Shown: positions 11,565 through 23,027 of the stretch, piece by piece
Layout: the number at the start of each line of letters is the position of its first letter
Numbering within the stretch: the first letter of the stretch is position 1
Source of the DNA: Karstenula rhodostoma CBS 690.94
Lineage: Eukaryota > Ascomycota > Dothideomycetes > Pleosporales > Didymosphaeriaceae
Length of the DNA stretch: 64,000 bases
Direction of reading: 5' to 3'
Assembly: GCA_010093485.1 (NCBI GenBank)
Contig: MU001493.1
Location: forward strand, 1,025,599 to 1,089,598
The notes under the pieces: model-generated
Seen by the model: the letters and a program-made list of their open reading frames with translations, nothing else
What the model was told of the DNA's origin: nothing
The model's database searches: none
Made by a program: the position numbers and the translations under genes

Positions 11565-12450
11565 ACGACTAATTGTGCCATACAAGACTGAACACACTGC
11601 TTGTGTACATCAATGTATTTGAACTGGTGTCGTTAGCACCATGATGTTCTGGGGGGATTTCAATGATACCACATTCTACTTGAGAGCCTCCATTCCACTT
11701 GTCTGCGCAATAGTTAGCTATCTCGCAAAATCACCAAAAAACGACACCGCAAATCAAATCTGCAAACTTTTTGCGGACTAGCTTTCGATCGCGTCTTCCT
11801 GCACGATAATGGACCCTCGCTGTATTCACTTCGATCCTTCACCTTATTTTAGTCTTGAAACACGCCACAAGCCCTCCCACGACCACGACCATATCTTCTC
11901 AGCGACCCTCAGCATAGATGTACTGCATGCACTGCGCAACCACCCGCGCCTAGTCCTCTGCTCACCCCAGCTCAAGTCCGCTCGGGTAAGCTCCATAGGT
12001 CGAATTCGTACGACGCGCCGAATGCGGATCGCCGAGTGGATTACCCGAATCGCGCAGCGCAGCCTCACAGCATCAGAAGCAGACCACCGAACCAACGCGC
12101 CATAGAATTAGGAGGAATCTGGGGTGCTGCCAAGCATGTGCAACAGGTACCAACGTGCCCGAACATGTGGGCTGGTACCCGAGACAGCGACATCGTAGGG
12201 ACAAGTTGGTTGCGAAGTCCGTCGCTGTGGCGTCGACATCGCGAGGTGGGTGGTATATATGGGGAGAGAAAGGGAGGATAGAAGAGCATCACACAGCTCA
12301 TCAGCTCAACAATACAACTACAGACTACAACAGTCCTTTCAGCTTCCGGCTCCAACCCACATTCTCTACCGTCCACATTCCTTCGCAACTCTGACCAATC
12401 TTCCCACCACACCTTCTCTACTCTACCATCGAAACACCCACCCGTTCAAA
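11565..12450. other. intergenic, promoter side of the small peptide gene
   Basis: About 0.9 kb. The open frame at 11809-12105 has no domain and is not called. From about 12240 the sequence has a TATA box and then a long CAAC/CTACA-rich leader, typical of strongly expressed small secreted-protein genes. Confidence 0.5.
12254..12260 (+). promoter_or_regulatory. TATA box of the small secreted peptide gene
   Basis: TATATAT about 190 bp upstream of the ATG at 12451, followed by a C/A-rich leader (CAACAATACAACTACAGACTA). Position and leader composition support a core promoter; the transcription start is not known. Confidence 0.5.
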
Positions 12451-12690
12451 ATGCAGTTCTCCACCATCTTCGTCGCTGTCGCCGCCATGGCCACTGGCTT
12501 CGCCGCCGCGCGCCCCATCCCCATCCTCATCCCCGCAAACGCACACACGCACCACGCGCGCTCCCTCGATATCGCGGACCTTTGGGTTGTACGTCGCCCC
12601 CTCACTCCCCGTCCTGTTTCTCACTAATACTCTGGATTGCAGGACAAGCGCTTCACGGGCATCAACAACTCGCCGTCTATCAAGGTATAG
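12451..12690 (+). CDS. small secreted peptide precursor with Lys-Arg site
   Basis: Exons 12451-12588 and 12643-12690, intron GTACGT...GCAG of 54 nt; 61 residues. Residues 1-20 form a clear signal peptide (MQFSTIFVAVAAMATGFAAA). The central part is His/Ala-rich (ANAHTHHARS). The second exon encodes DKRFTGINNSPSIKV, so a Lys-Arg pair, the Kex2 cleavage signature, sits just after the splice junction and would release a 12-residue peptide FTGINNSPSIKV. No cysteines are present. The start follows a CAAA context (TTCAAAATG) and the TATA box at 12254. It could be a Kex2-processed signalling peptide or a small effector-like protein; function cannot be read from the sequence. Confidence 0.7.
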
Positions 12691-13523
12691 GTCTAGCTGC
12701 CTATTCTCTTGAGAGAAAACACCGACAAACAACAAGAAAAATAGATAGACGGATGTGTATATACCCGGCGACGATGCGATTCTAATGTGTAAATACTTCA
12801 CCATGGGGTTCGGCTTTGGATTGAACTGTAAATATTTTATCTTCCGCATGACGGCGTTTGTTTGGGATTGCGGATATCCATTCTTTTACGAGGGACTCGG
12901 GTTGCTTTGGGGGTTACAGTGGACGCTCATTTGGATAGAGCTTGGAGTTGATGGAAAACACTCTTTTGGATCGAGGGGTAGGATACCTGGTTGTTTAGCA
13001 TTTGCGAATCATAACTGTTCTCATCAAGTTTTTTGAACGTGGTATGCGAGCAATTTTGTATCACTTTTGGACGGCAGTCCACGTCCATATTTGTCTATCG
13101 CTTTACGGGACACTACTTTGTAGTTTGAGTCAACAATCAGAAAACCATGCGAGCAGTGCTGATCGTGCCGAGTATGTGCGGGGAGTAGATCTGGAGGTGA
13201 GAGAATTTTACGGCGCATCGGGGCTCCGTTACACAAGAAAGACGTCCATTAGAGGCTCCTCAATAGTTAAATAGACACGAGGAAGTGAGGTGAAGTCGCA
13301 TGACGGGACGACAATAGATGTCGCTGGGTGGCCGCGGCGGCTCAAAGAGAGAGAAACGCGCTAGGGCTGGAGAGGCTAGCGGCCGTGGCCAGACTGCTTA
13401 GGTAACCTCCGCCCGTTCTTTCATGAGCGGCCGCCATCGCGCTCGCAGAAAGAGCGCCCCAGCGACCCACGCCGCGCTCAACCCACCCACCCACATCTCG
13501 GTCGACCCTGTCCGCGCGTAGCC
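12691..13523. other. intergenic, no gene recognised
   Basis: The first part is A/T-rich 3' flank of the peptide gene. From about 13300 it becomes GC-rich (GGCCGCGGCGGC, GAGCGGCCGCCATCGC), which is the promoter and leader of RPB2. No open frame here is convincing. Confidence 0.5.
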
Positions 13524-16500
13524 ATGGCCGACGCATACGAATACGACGTGGAGGACGAGGAGCTGTACGAGGACGACGACGGCATCGCCTCCTCGGACTG
13601 CTGGGCCGTCATCACCTCCTTCTTCGACACAAAGGGCCTGGTCTCGCAGCAGCTCGACTCCTACGACGAGTTCACGCGCAACACCATCCAGGACATTGTC
13701 TCCGAGAACGGCAACGTGATTCTCGACCAGAACACCAACTCGTACGACGACGACCACAACCCCATCATCAAGCGCCGCTACCAGATTTCCTTTGGCCGCG
13801 TCTACCTGGCGCGCCCCACGCACACCGAAGGCGATGGCACCACCATACAGCTGTACCCGCACGAGGCGCGGCTGCGCAACCTCACCTACTCCTCGGCCAT
13901 GATGGCGCACATCGACAACAAGATCATGGTGGCGCGCGAAGTCAAGGACGTGGACGACGAGGATGACGACGTGGAGCAGTTTGGGGGTTCGCATATCAGG
14001 TGGGAGCGGGAAGACCTTCCGTCGAGCGACGGCGCCGAGAACAGGGTCTTCTTGGGGAAGTTGCCGGTCATGCTTCGCTCGGAACTGTGCCACCTGCGGA
14101 ACCAGAACGACGATGCTTTGTTCGGGCTCAACGAGTGCCCCTACGACCAGGGCGGCTACTTCGTCATAAACGGCAGTGAAAAGGTGCTGATCGCCCAGGA
14201 GCGCAGCGCCGCCAACATTGTCCAAGTCTTCCGCAAGAAGCAGGGACCGATCCCGTGGATAGCTGAGATCCGCAGCGCTGTCGAGAAGGGTACGCGGCTC
14301 ATCTCGTCTTTCAACATCAAATGGGCGGAGAACTCGCTGCACCAAGCGCGAACGCCGGGTCCTTTTGCATACGGCATGCTCCCATACGTCAAATCCGATG
14401 TGCCAATGGGCATCGTGTTCCGTGCGCTCGGTGTGGTATCAGACGAGGATATCCTAAACCACATCTGCTACGATCGCAATGATACAGGTATGATGGAGCT
14501 GTTGAAGCCTAGCATTGAGGAAGCCTCCGTCGTGCAGGATCGGGACAGCGCGTTGAACTGGCTCGGTAGTCGAGCACAAGGAAACCAGCAGGGTCCGAAA
14601 GATAAGCGTCTCAAGTTTGCGCGAGACATCATGCAGCGAGAGTTCCTGCCGCATATTTCGCAAAGGGAAGGCCAGGACACGCGCAAGGCTTTCTTCTTCG
14701 GCTACATGCTCCATCGCTTGCTCCAGTGCGTTTTGGGCCGACGAGAGGAGGACGACCGTGACCACTTTGGCAAGAAGCGTCTGGATCTTGCCGGTCCGCT
14801 GATCGCGAACTTGTTCCGCATCCTGTTCCTCAAGCTCACCAAGGACGTCTACAAATATCTCCAGCGATGCGTGGAGAACAACCAGGATTTCAACGTTCAG
14901 ATGGCTATTAAAGCTAGTATCCTTACTAACGGACTGAAGTACTCCCTGGCAACTGGCAACTGGGGTGACCAGAAGAAGGCAGCCTCCGCCAAAGCTGGTG
15001 TGTCACAAGTGTTGAACCGGTATACCTACTCATCCACCTTGTCCCATCTTCGACGGACAAACACTCCCGTCGGTCGAGACGGCAAGCTAGCCAAACCGCG
15101 CCAGCTTCACAACAGTCATTGGGGTCTTGTCTGCCCTGCCGAGACACCCGAAGGACAAGCTTGTGGACTCGTCAAGAACTTGTCACTTATGTGCTACGTC
15201 AGTGTAGGAAGTGAAAGTGCGCCTATCATTGACTATATGACGGGCCGTAACATGGAGCTGCTCGAGGAATACGACCCGATGATGAATCCTAGTGCTACCA
15301 AGGTTTTCGTTAACGGTGTCTGGGTCGGAACACACAGCAACCCGCAACAGCTGGTTACAAACGTGCAAGAGCTTCGCCGAAATGGAACCCTGTCATACGA
15401 AATGAGTCTGGTCCGAGACATTCGAGATCGCGAGTTCAAGATTTTCACCGATGCTGGTCGCGTCATGAGGCCGCTCTTTACCGTTGAAAACGATTCTAAG
15501 AAGCCGAACAAAGATCAATTGGTCTTCAACAGGACTCATCTCGAGAAACTCTTGTCAGATAAAGAAGTGGACACATCTGGCTTGAACGAAGAAGACACTG
15601 ACGCTGCGCAATATGGATGGAAAGGTCTGCTTCACGATGGCTGCGTTGAGTATCTCGATGCTGAGGAAGAAGAGAGTGCTATGATTGTCATGTCGCCTGA
15701 AGATTTGACTGATTGGCGTCAAGTGGCCAAAGAGGGCCAGCCAGAGCCTGGAAAGCCGGATTATACGCTGGAAGAGTACAAGCCTCTGCGTCTTGCGCCT
15801 CTCAAACCTCCGGTCAACAGAACGGTCAACGCGTACACCCATTGCGAAATTCACCCTGCCATGATCCTTGGTATCTGCGCCAGTATCATTCCGTTCCCCG
15901 ACCACAACCAGTCGCCCCGTAACACCTACCAATCCGCTATGGGTAAACAAGCTATGGGCGTCGCACTAACGAACTATGCGCTCCGCATGGAAACGATGAT
16001 GAACGTTCTCTATTATCCTCAGAAACCGTTGGCTACCACGCGTTCCATGGAGTACCTCCGGTTCCGTGAGCTACCTGCTGGACAAAATGCCATTGTGGCC
16101 ATTGCTTGTTATTCCGGTTACAACCAGGAAGATTCCGTCATTATGAACCAAAGCAGCATTGATCGCGGTCTTTTCAGGAGTCTGTTCTACCGTGCTTACA
16201 CAGAGCAAGAGAAGCGTATCGGTGTAAACGTTCTGGAACAGTTTGAGAAGCCGACGCGCATGGATACGATGAGGATGAAGGGTGGCACATATGACAAGCT
16301 TGATGACGATGGCATAGTCGCACCGGGTGTTCGTGTCTCCGGTGACGATATCATCATCGGAAAGACAGCACCTATTCCAAACGATGATGCCAAGGAACTG
16401 GGTCAAAAGTCGGCCAACCACACGAAGCGCGATGTTTCTACTCCGCTAAGGAGTACGGAGAACGGTATTGTTGATCAAGTTCTCTTCACGACAAACACCG

Positions 16501-17359
16501 AGGGCCTACGGTTCGTCAAAGTGCGCACACGTACCACCAAGGTACCGCAGATCGGTGACAAATTCGCCTCACGTCACGGGCAGAAGGGTACCATTGGCAT
16601 AACATATCGTCACGAAGACATGCCTTTCACCCGAGACGGTCTAACGCCGGATATTGTCATCAATCCTCACGCCATTCCATCTCGTATGACTATTGCTCAT
16701 TTGGTCGAGTGTTTGCTGTCCAAGGTCGGCGCGATCAATGCGCAGGAGGGTGATGCGACCCCCTTCTGCGGTGTCACCGTTGACCATGTCTCCGATCTTT
16801 TGGAGAAAGCTGATTTCCAGAAGCGCGGTTTCGAGATCATGTACAATGGCCACACAGGTCGGAAGATGCGAGCCCAGGTTTTCTTGGGTCCAACGTACTA
16901 CCAGCGCCTGAGACATATGGTCGACGACAAGATTCACGCTCGTGCGCGTGGACCCCTTCAGATCCTCACTCGACAGCCTGTCGAGGGTCGTGCGCGTGAC
17001 GGTGGTCTCCGTTTCGGAGAGATGGAGCGCGATTGTATGATCGCGCACGGTGCGGCGGCTTTCCTCAAGGAGCGTCTGTTCGAGGTCTCGGATGCGTATA
17101 GGGTCCACGTGTGCGATATCTGTGGGTTGATGAGCCCGATTGCGTACGTATTCACCCAGTCACGCCATCACGCAAATGCTAACTATTACTCAGGCAAATC
17201 AAGAAGGGCCAATATGAATGTCGTCCTTGCCACAACAAGACGCGCATCAGCCAGATCCAGATTCCGTACGCCGCCAAGCTTCTCTTCCAGGAGCTCATGG
17301 CCATGAACATCGCCACCCGCATGTTCACCAACCGCTCCGGTCTCAGCGTGAGAGATTAG
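13524..17359 (+). CDS. rpb2: RNA polymerase II second-largest subunit
   Basis: Exon 1 is 13524-17143 and exon 2 is 17194-17359; the 50-nt intron (GTACGT, GCTAAC branch, CAG) is in phase 2; 1,261 residues, near the usual size. The acidic N-terminus leads into the conserved [21 protein letters not shown]. Clear family blocks follow: [42 protein letters not shown], the hybrid-binding [31 protein letters not shown] and [22 protein letters not shown], and the C-terminal [10 protein letters not shown]...ECRPCHNKT zinc site. The intron falls inside that zinc-binding module. It is an essential subunit that forms much of the active-centre cleft of Pol II. No sign of damage. Confidence 0.98.
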
Positions 17360-18204
17360 TACTCCCCCCATGCAGCTAAGTCTGTTACACGTGGGAGAAT
17401 GCGCTGATACAGATTCCGATCCTGTCATCTGCCCTTCCCCTGTCTGTTTTTGTGCTTTGTGTGAAATGCGCTTTGACGCTAAACCCCTAAAACCTATCCC
17501 CAGTTCTTTATTTTTCGTTTGCATTGCGCTGGCGTTTGTGACGTGGGTATGGGTCGAATCTCAGACTGGCACTGTGTACAGCTTTCTCGGGTCTTTCGTT
17601 GGATTATGCGTCCTGGGTGGAGCGGCGGCAGACAGATATATGAGTACCAGAGATATGTGCTAATGCGGGTTGTATAGATAGAGAAGTATCAAAAAGCTTC
17701 GCTTTGATTGGTGGTTGCTTGTGCAGATTGGGTGATCCTGTGAAGTCGTGCAAATTTCATAATTGGTACATGTGCTTGCCCATGTATGAATACGTCTCTT
17801 AGGATCAAGCGTTTTACAAGGAGGGCCAAGTTCCATTCCTCGCGCATTTCCCTCTGATCCGCAGTGAAGATTGACGTGGTCATATGCTGACCTACCCTAT
17901 CTGATACCGCGAGAAGTAGTCTAGAATCCGCCCCCATTACGTGACAGAAAATAGAATCAAAGCGGCAGTTTAGGTGCCCGTACTTCGTATTCTTCGCATC
18001 ACCACGTATGCGGCTGAAGTTACGATCTCCAAATCTCCGAGGACCTCGTATCCTAGCATGCGGTACGTGAATGACGTTCCCAGCCCCAAGCTGCAGACAT
18101 CCCACCGCTGCACTACAAGTGGGTCACCATCCCTCTGATCGTTGGTTGAACAGTATTTTGTCGCTCGAATGGCAAGACTGCCTTAACATCCCATACAAAT
18201 CAAC
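17360..18204. other. intergenic, 3' flank of RPB2
   Basis: About 0.85 kb. The open frame at 17370-17663 has two hydrophobic stretches but begins in the RPB2 3' untranslated region and has no family resemblance. The last 80 bp precedes the secreted-protein gene at 18205. Confidence 0.5.
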
Positions 18205-19383
18205 ATGACGTACCTCAGCAAAGCAACAACCCTCCTCCTAACCCTTCACACTCTCCTCCCCCTAGCCCACGCAGCGTGGGCCAACCTTACGTTTTCCTCT
18301 TACACCCTCGCGCAAAGCACATTCTCTCCCGCCATAGCCGGCCTCGACGCCGCCCTCCCAAACGTCAAAGTTAGCACCATAATGTCAGACCTCAACCACG
18401 CGAACCCTCCCACCTGATCCCCTCCTCCGCGTACACCTGGGCCCACACGTCGTCGTACGACGACCAAAACACCGAAAAGTGGTATCCGCAGGGCATCACA
18501 ACGTCTGCGGATGCGGATGCGAGCGGGACGTACGAGGGGCAGAGAATACAGCTTGTTACGTGGCACTCGGACCATTACGACAAGGGCAAGCGGGGCGCGA
18601 GGATCAGCTTTGTAAGCCAGGGCGGGAAGACGAAGAAGTACAGGAACGTGTTGCTCGTGCAGCCGAAGGGGAGCGATGAGTTCGAGGCGATCGAGAGGCT
18701 GCATGCGGGCGGGGTGGCGTGGTATGGGAATCTCGTGTATGTGGTGGATACCACTGGGGGTCTGCGCGTGTTCGACTTGGACCATGTGTACAGAGTTAAC
18801 GAGGGGATCAAGGACAAGGTTGGGAAGCAGGGGGAGGGGAGATATGCGGCGTACGGGTATAAGTGAGTGTCGGTCGGTACTGCGCAAGGAAAGGGATGGG
18901 AACTGACAGCTAGGCGCAAGATACGTCCTCCCGCAGGTCCGCAGATACAACTGGCAGCCCAAATCCGGCGTCAAGGACATGCGCTTCTCCTTTGTGTCGC
19001 TCGACCGCTCGACTACGCCCGACTCGCTGCTCATCGGCGAATACCACGCCACCCGCACCGACTGCCGCCTCGTGCGTTTCGCACTCGATTATCAGACCCG
19101 CTGGCTCAAGACGAGCGCGGGCGGCATCGCGACGGCGGTGCAGGCGGTGTCTCATGGGAACAAGAAGATACAGGGCGCGGCGTCGATTAATGGGAAGTTC
19201 TTCCTCGCTCAGAGCAGTGGGGATCTGCTGAGCTTCTCGTGGAAGGGTGGGAAAAAGACGAACAAGAAGGTCTTTCCGAGCGTGCCTGAGGATCTGAGCT
19301 ACGAGAAGGGGGTGGGGCTTTGGACATTGACGGAGGAGAAGGGGAAGAGGAGCGTGTTTGCCGTAGACCTTTCTAAATTCTGA
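18205..19383 (+). pseudogene. secreted protein gene with a one-base frameshift
   Basis: An otherwise intact gene of about 373 residues. Frame 1 starts at 18205 with a signal peptide (MTYLSKATTLLLTLHTLLPLAHA) and runs through LDAALPNVKV to a TGA at 18415. A second frame continues without a gap in sense (HLIPSSAYTWAHTSSYDDQNTEKWYPQGITTSADA) to 18862. A 58-nt intron (GTGAGT, CTGAC branch, AAG; 18863-18920) leads to the last exon 18921-19383 (YVLPQVRRYNW ... FAVDLSKF). The switch falls in the C-rich string around 18405-18411, and no intron with usable signals fits there because no AG lies between 18388 and 18478. Apart from this, coding quality is high on both sides. Either a recent inactivating deletion or a sequence error in a C run explains it. 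The family looks like a conserved fungal secreted protein of unknown function. Confidence 0.72.
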
Positions 19384-19473
19384 AAAAGTGCCTTCCTTCC
19401 CCCATGTTGCGAACACTTGATCCCAACAAACCAATCTGTGTGAGTATGTACGTAGCAATTATATCCGTCTCCT

Positions 19474-20265
19474 TCAGACCCCACAGTTGGCCCTCCCACA
19501 GTGCGTCAGCGTATGTACATACCTCAGTCTCCCGCCCTCGACCCGAAACAGATGACTATCCGGCCACTTGCTGTTCCCAAAATCCAGCAACACATCCACG
19601 CTCCCCAGCGCTTCATCGACCACGTACCGCCGATTCGTCAGCGGCACCCCCGACGGCACACCCCCAGCACACGTCCCGTTCGGTCCAGCATCCCCATACA
19701 GCCCGCCCTCGAGCCGCACGCACGGCGTGCCCCACGGCACAGTGACGTTTTTGTTGTTGAACACGTCGAGGTACGCGTCCGCGGCTTTGCGGATGGTGAG
19801 CTGCGTGTCGCGCTTTTCTGCGGGGATGGGATCCCACTTCTCCTGCGCGGTCCAGTGCGCGTACCCCGTGATGTTGAAGAGCCAGTCGCCCGGCTTCGTG
19901 ACGATGGAGTCGACCTTGTTGATCTTGTGATTGGTGAAGCGGAGCTGGGTGCCGATGACGTAGGGGGTGGTGCTGCTGTTCACGACGACCTCGGTGAAGG
20001 TCGCGCACGAGGAGGTGTCGTAGAAGGAGCGGTTGTGTGTGATGGCGAGGGGTGTTGCGATGATGCCGGACGTGATGTTTACTTTGAGCGAGTTCTCGCG
20101 GTAGCCGAGCCAGGTGCTGTTGTCGAAGTGGGCCGTGAATGGGGTGGTTTCTCCGGTTGTTTGCGCAAGGAGGTATGCGTCGACTGCTTCCTGGAGAAGG
20201 GGGCGCGTGCAGTGCGCTGTAGCAGAGGCCGCAAGAGCCGCTAGTAAGGCGATGGTGTGCAACAT
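19474..20265 (-). CDS. secreted DUF8021-type protein
   Basis: Single exon, 263 residues, starting at 20265 (MLHTIALLAALAASATAHC is a signal peptide). The open frame extends upstream to 20547, but those residues are not signal-like. The order of motifs matches the fungal DUF8021 family: EAVDAYLLAQTTG, FYDTSSCATFTEVVV, PYVIGTQLRFTNHKINKVDSIVT, GDWLFNITGYAHW, IPAEKRDTQ, VPWGTPCVRLEGGLY, NRRYVVDEALGSVDVLLDFG and the ending FRVEGGRLRYVHTLTHC. Cys pairs and several N-glycosylation sites (NST, NIT, NVT) fit secretion. The fold is probably SnoaL/NTF2-like; no enzymatic activity is established for the family as far as I know. It ends 90 bp from the convergent secreted-protein gene. Confidence 0.82.
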   Translation of the reverse strand: MLHTIALLAALAASATAHCTRPLLQEAVDAYLLAQTTGETTPFTAHFDNSTWLGYRENSLKVNITSGIIATPLAITHNRSFYDTSSCATFTEVVVNSSTTPYVIGTQLRFTNHKINKVDSIVTKPGDWLFNITGYAHWTAQEKWDPIPAEKRDTQLTIRKAADAYLDVFNNKNVTVPWGTPCVRLEGGLYGDAGPNGTCAGGVPSGVPLTNRRYVVDEALGSVDVLLDFGNSKWPDSHLFRVEGGRLRYVHTLTHCGRANCGV

Positions 20266-20789
20266 GTTGGAGCGTAGGTTAAAAAAGTTCCCGGCGGTGG
20301 TGATCGGCTTTTGTAGGATTTGCTCACTGCGGTATAGATCCTTGCACTTGTAATTGCAGATGATACTTGCATTCAGTAATGTTTCGAGAACTGGTAAGTG
20401 TATTGCACTATGCAATATCCCTGGCTGAGCAATCAATCCGCGGTTGAAGTGCCACGGTGCCTGCATGCTGTTAATTTCGCCCCACATTGATATAGATTGA
20501 TACCGCCACTTCGTGAAGCGGTCGTCTGTCTCCCTGAAGGGTCCCATGGGAAGCAGGAAGATTTGAGAATCTGCTAGACCTATCGAATAGTCCTTATTGA
20601 TATTTAGGGTAGGGCGGCAGAGGTGAAGGTAATGGTCAACATGTTGAGGTACTCACAGTTTTCAAAAGCCCACAATAAGGATTGCGATTGGAACGTCATC
20701 GTTGGTATCATATAACACATAACAAAGCCCTCCAACGAAGCGACTAAACAAAGGTATATCAACAACATATATCCACAAGAAAGGTGTTA
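20266..20789. other. intergenic, no gene recognised
   Basis: Short A/T-rich stretch between two minus-strand genes; 5' flank of the DUF8021 gene and 3' flank of the HET gene. Nothing else seen. Confidence 0.5.
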
Positions 20790-23027
20790 TCATAGGATTT
20801 TGAAAACATGGCGAGGGCGTTCATCCAGCTGGGTCATGTCGTCCACATCGGGAAACCAGTGCTCGAACAACGCCTCTGCATCCTCAGGTTCCTCATCGCT
20901 ACCATCTTTCAGACACTCGTAACATTCGAATCGACCGATTCGCCTATAGGTTGGTGTTTTGGTCCGCGACTTTTTGAGAACCAAGCCCAGGATCGAAGAT
21001 CGAAAAGACATGCTGACCAAGGCGCACACGAGTGTCTCGCCAGACTTGATTATGTCCTCTCCACGAAGGGGTATGATATCAGGCTGAAATTCTACGCTGA
21101 TACCATTACGAGAGAGCGAGTATTCGTTGAGGGCGTCTTCATGGAAGGCCACCTCCGTTGCCATGGCAGCTCTGAGCTCGATTACATCACCACTAAAAGG
21201 TGAAAAAGTCTTTTGAGAAACATTGATCGAGAAAGAAGCGGAACACGCAAGGTCCATGGCCGACAAGTTGTCGAAGGAGATTGGAGAGCCTTCGACAGAT
21301 GCCCAAGACCAGCTTGGCACGTTGCGGCCTGCTACTTGTTTGGGTCGGCGACACTGACCGCCTTCATTCGGGTACCACAGCAAACCCAGTGTGCTGCTCG
21401 TCCAGTGGCCTGCAATGTAGCCTGCGTTGATAGCTCTCGATAGGGTCTTCGCAACGCCTGCGATAGCCATCAATCGATCTGTGTCGTAGGTGACATTCCT
21501 GGCAGTGTACTCCGTCACTATGTAACTCCATAGTTCCAAGGGGTTTGCTGGTGCCGCAGGCAAATCGTCGGTTCCGTCCGACAGACTTGTGGCGGCGAGT
21601 TGGAAAACGACGCTGTCCATGCGTCTATGTCCGTTCGTGTCGCTCAAGGCCGCACATCTCGCAAAGTCTTGTTTGACTGTATCCGTCTTTCGCGGGTCAA
21701 ATGATGCATCATCGATCCTGCCACACTCACACTGGAATGCTTCCCGACACTCCAATAGCATTTCACTGTCTGTAAAGTGAAGCACCCGTGGTGAAAGAAG
21801 TCTCTCTGAATATGCCCAGGCTCGTGTCAACAGCGGCGTTCGTGCGTTCGCTTCTTTCGATGCATCGGACAAAAGCTCCCAGTTGTTGATAGGCGACCCC
21901 ACGTCGGATGGTTTTTTGAAGCTATAGTGTGACGGCTGTTCTCGAATGTAGACTTTGGAAATTGATCCATTGCTGTCATTCGCTTGGACCTTGAAAGTCT
22001 GTATTTTGGGTGTAAATAGTCCCTTGGCGGGTTCTGCCGCGGACGTCGAAGCGATTGTTAAAGAAGAATTACCATAGATATCATTCAATTCGAGGGATGT
22101 GCGGATTGCATCAGAAGGGTCATCCTGCACAACACAAAGTGAATCGATCCAGAGGAAGCGGAAGCCGAGTGACTTGGTAAGCAGAACGGCCTCTTGAAAA
22201 GCCTTAGGGAGTGTATCCCATGCGATGTTCGTCTTGTACGCCTTGAGTAACTTTGACGTCGTTTGGGGCATCCCTCGTCCGATGCCCCAGCGATAAGAAA
22301 GCGCCAGATATTCATGGGCAGCCTGTCGCATATTCGCATCGGCTGCGAACTCACGCAAGACGATACCTATGGATGGATCCCCTACTGAAAGATCGAGTAG
22401 CCTGTGAGGCATGAAGTCGGGTTTGCTGTCTCTACACAACGAGTGGTTCGCCTTGCATTGTCGTATCATGCTGTGTATTGTTTGGATGCCGGTATCCTGG
22501 AGTGCATCTGTAATGATATGGCGTCCGCGACCAATAGCAGAAAAGGATGATTGACCATCTGAAATGATCAGCCGAGTTCTCTAACTAGCTCCATTCGAGG
22601 GTATTGTGATGGTGTGTCGCAAAGACTGGGCTTCGGGTCACACACCTTGATCTGTGAAAAACTCCAATTTCAAATCTGGATACCCTTCCTCGTGATCATG
22701 GTCACTCATGTCGTCACAATCGTCTTCGTGGGGTTTCCACCGTAGTTCGACAGACAAATGGTCCTGTGAAGCGTTCGTGGCCGAATGGAACGTTTCCGCG
22801 GTGACTCTGATCTGATCCTCTTTGATGTTCGCAAATCGCCCATAGTGTAGCAGAATTCCTTGCAGAAGCAGTGCGCAGCCGCGGCAAGTTCCAGAAGAGG
22901 CTCGCAGATGTGCCAAGGTGGTATTCACCCAGCGCACAGACCCGGGCGGTTCTGGCCCGTGGTCTTGGAGGGGCTTCTTGAGATGCTTTTGCAAGCCTGT
23001 ACAGGTCGCGCAGGCTGTTTCCATCAT
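20790..23027 (-). CDS. HET-domain protein
   Basis: Two exons on the minus strand: 23027-22646 and 22558-20790, joined across an 87-nt intron (GTGTGT...CAG); 716 residues. The N-terminal 130 residues hold two Cys pairs (CATC near residue 6 and CRGC near residue 50) and end in an acidic/His stretch (DDCDDMSDHDHEEGYPD). The HET core starts at about residue 209: YLALSYRWG, LPKAFQEAVLLTKSLGFRFLWIDSLCVVQD, DIYGNSSLTIAS, PLLTRAWAYSERLLSPRVLHFTDSEMLLEC. The third HET block normally reads RGWxxQE; here it is RAWAYSERLLSPR. HET proteins mediate non-self recognition and programmed cell death after hyphal fusion in ascomycetes; a specific partner is not visible here. The C-terminal region contains VPSWSWASVEG, common in the family. 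Confidence 0.9.

Noticed and set aside
13398..14345. 315-codon open frame on the minus strand, rich in Val, Gly and Arg
   Set aside because: It is antisense to the RPB2 first exon, and its composition is what the high GC at third positions of RPB2 produces.
17370..17663. 97-codon frame with two hydrophobic segments after RPB2
   Set aside because: It starts 11 bp after the RPB2 stop, is most likely 3' untranslated sequence and has no homology signal.
19501..20244. 247-codon plus-strand open frame
   Set aside because: Antisense to the DUF8021 gene, which has a clear signal peptide and family motifs; the plus frame has none.
18205..23027. Possible secondary-metabolite or effector cluster (two secreted proteins and a HET gene)
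   Set aside because: No backbone synthase, transporter, tailoring enzyme or cluster regulator is present; the neighbours are housekeeping genes.
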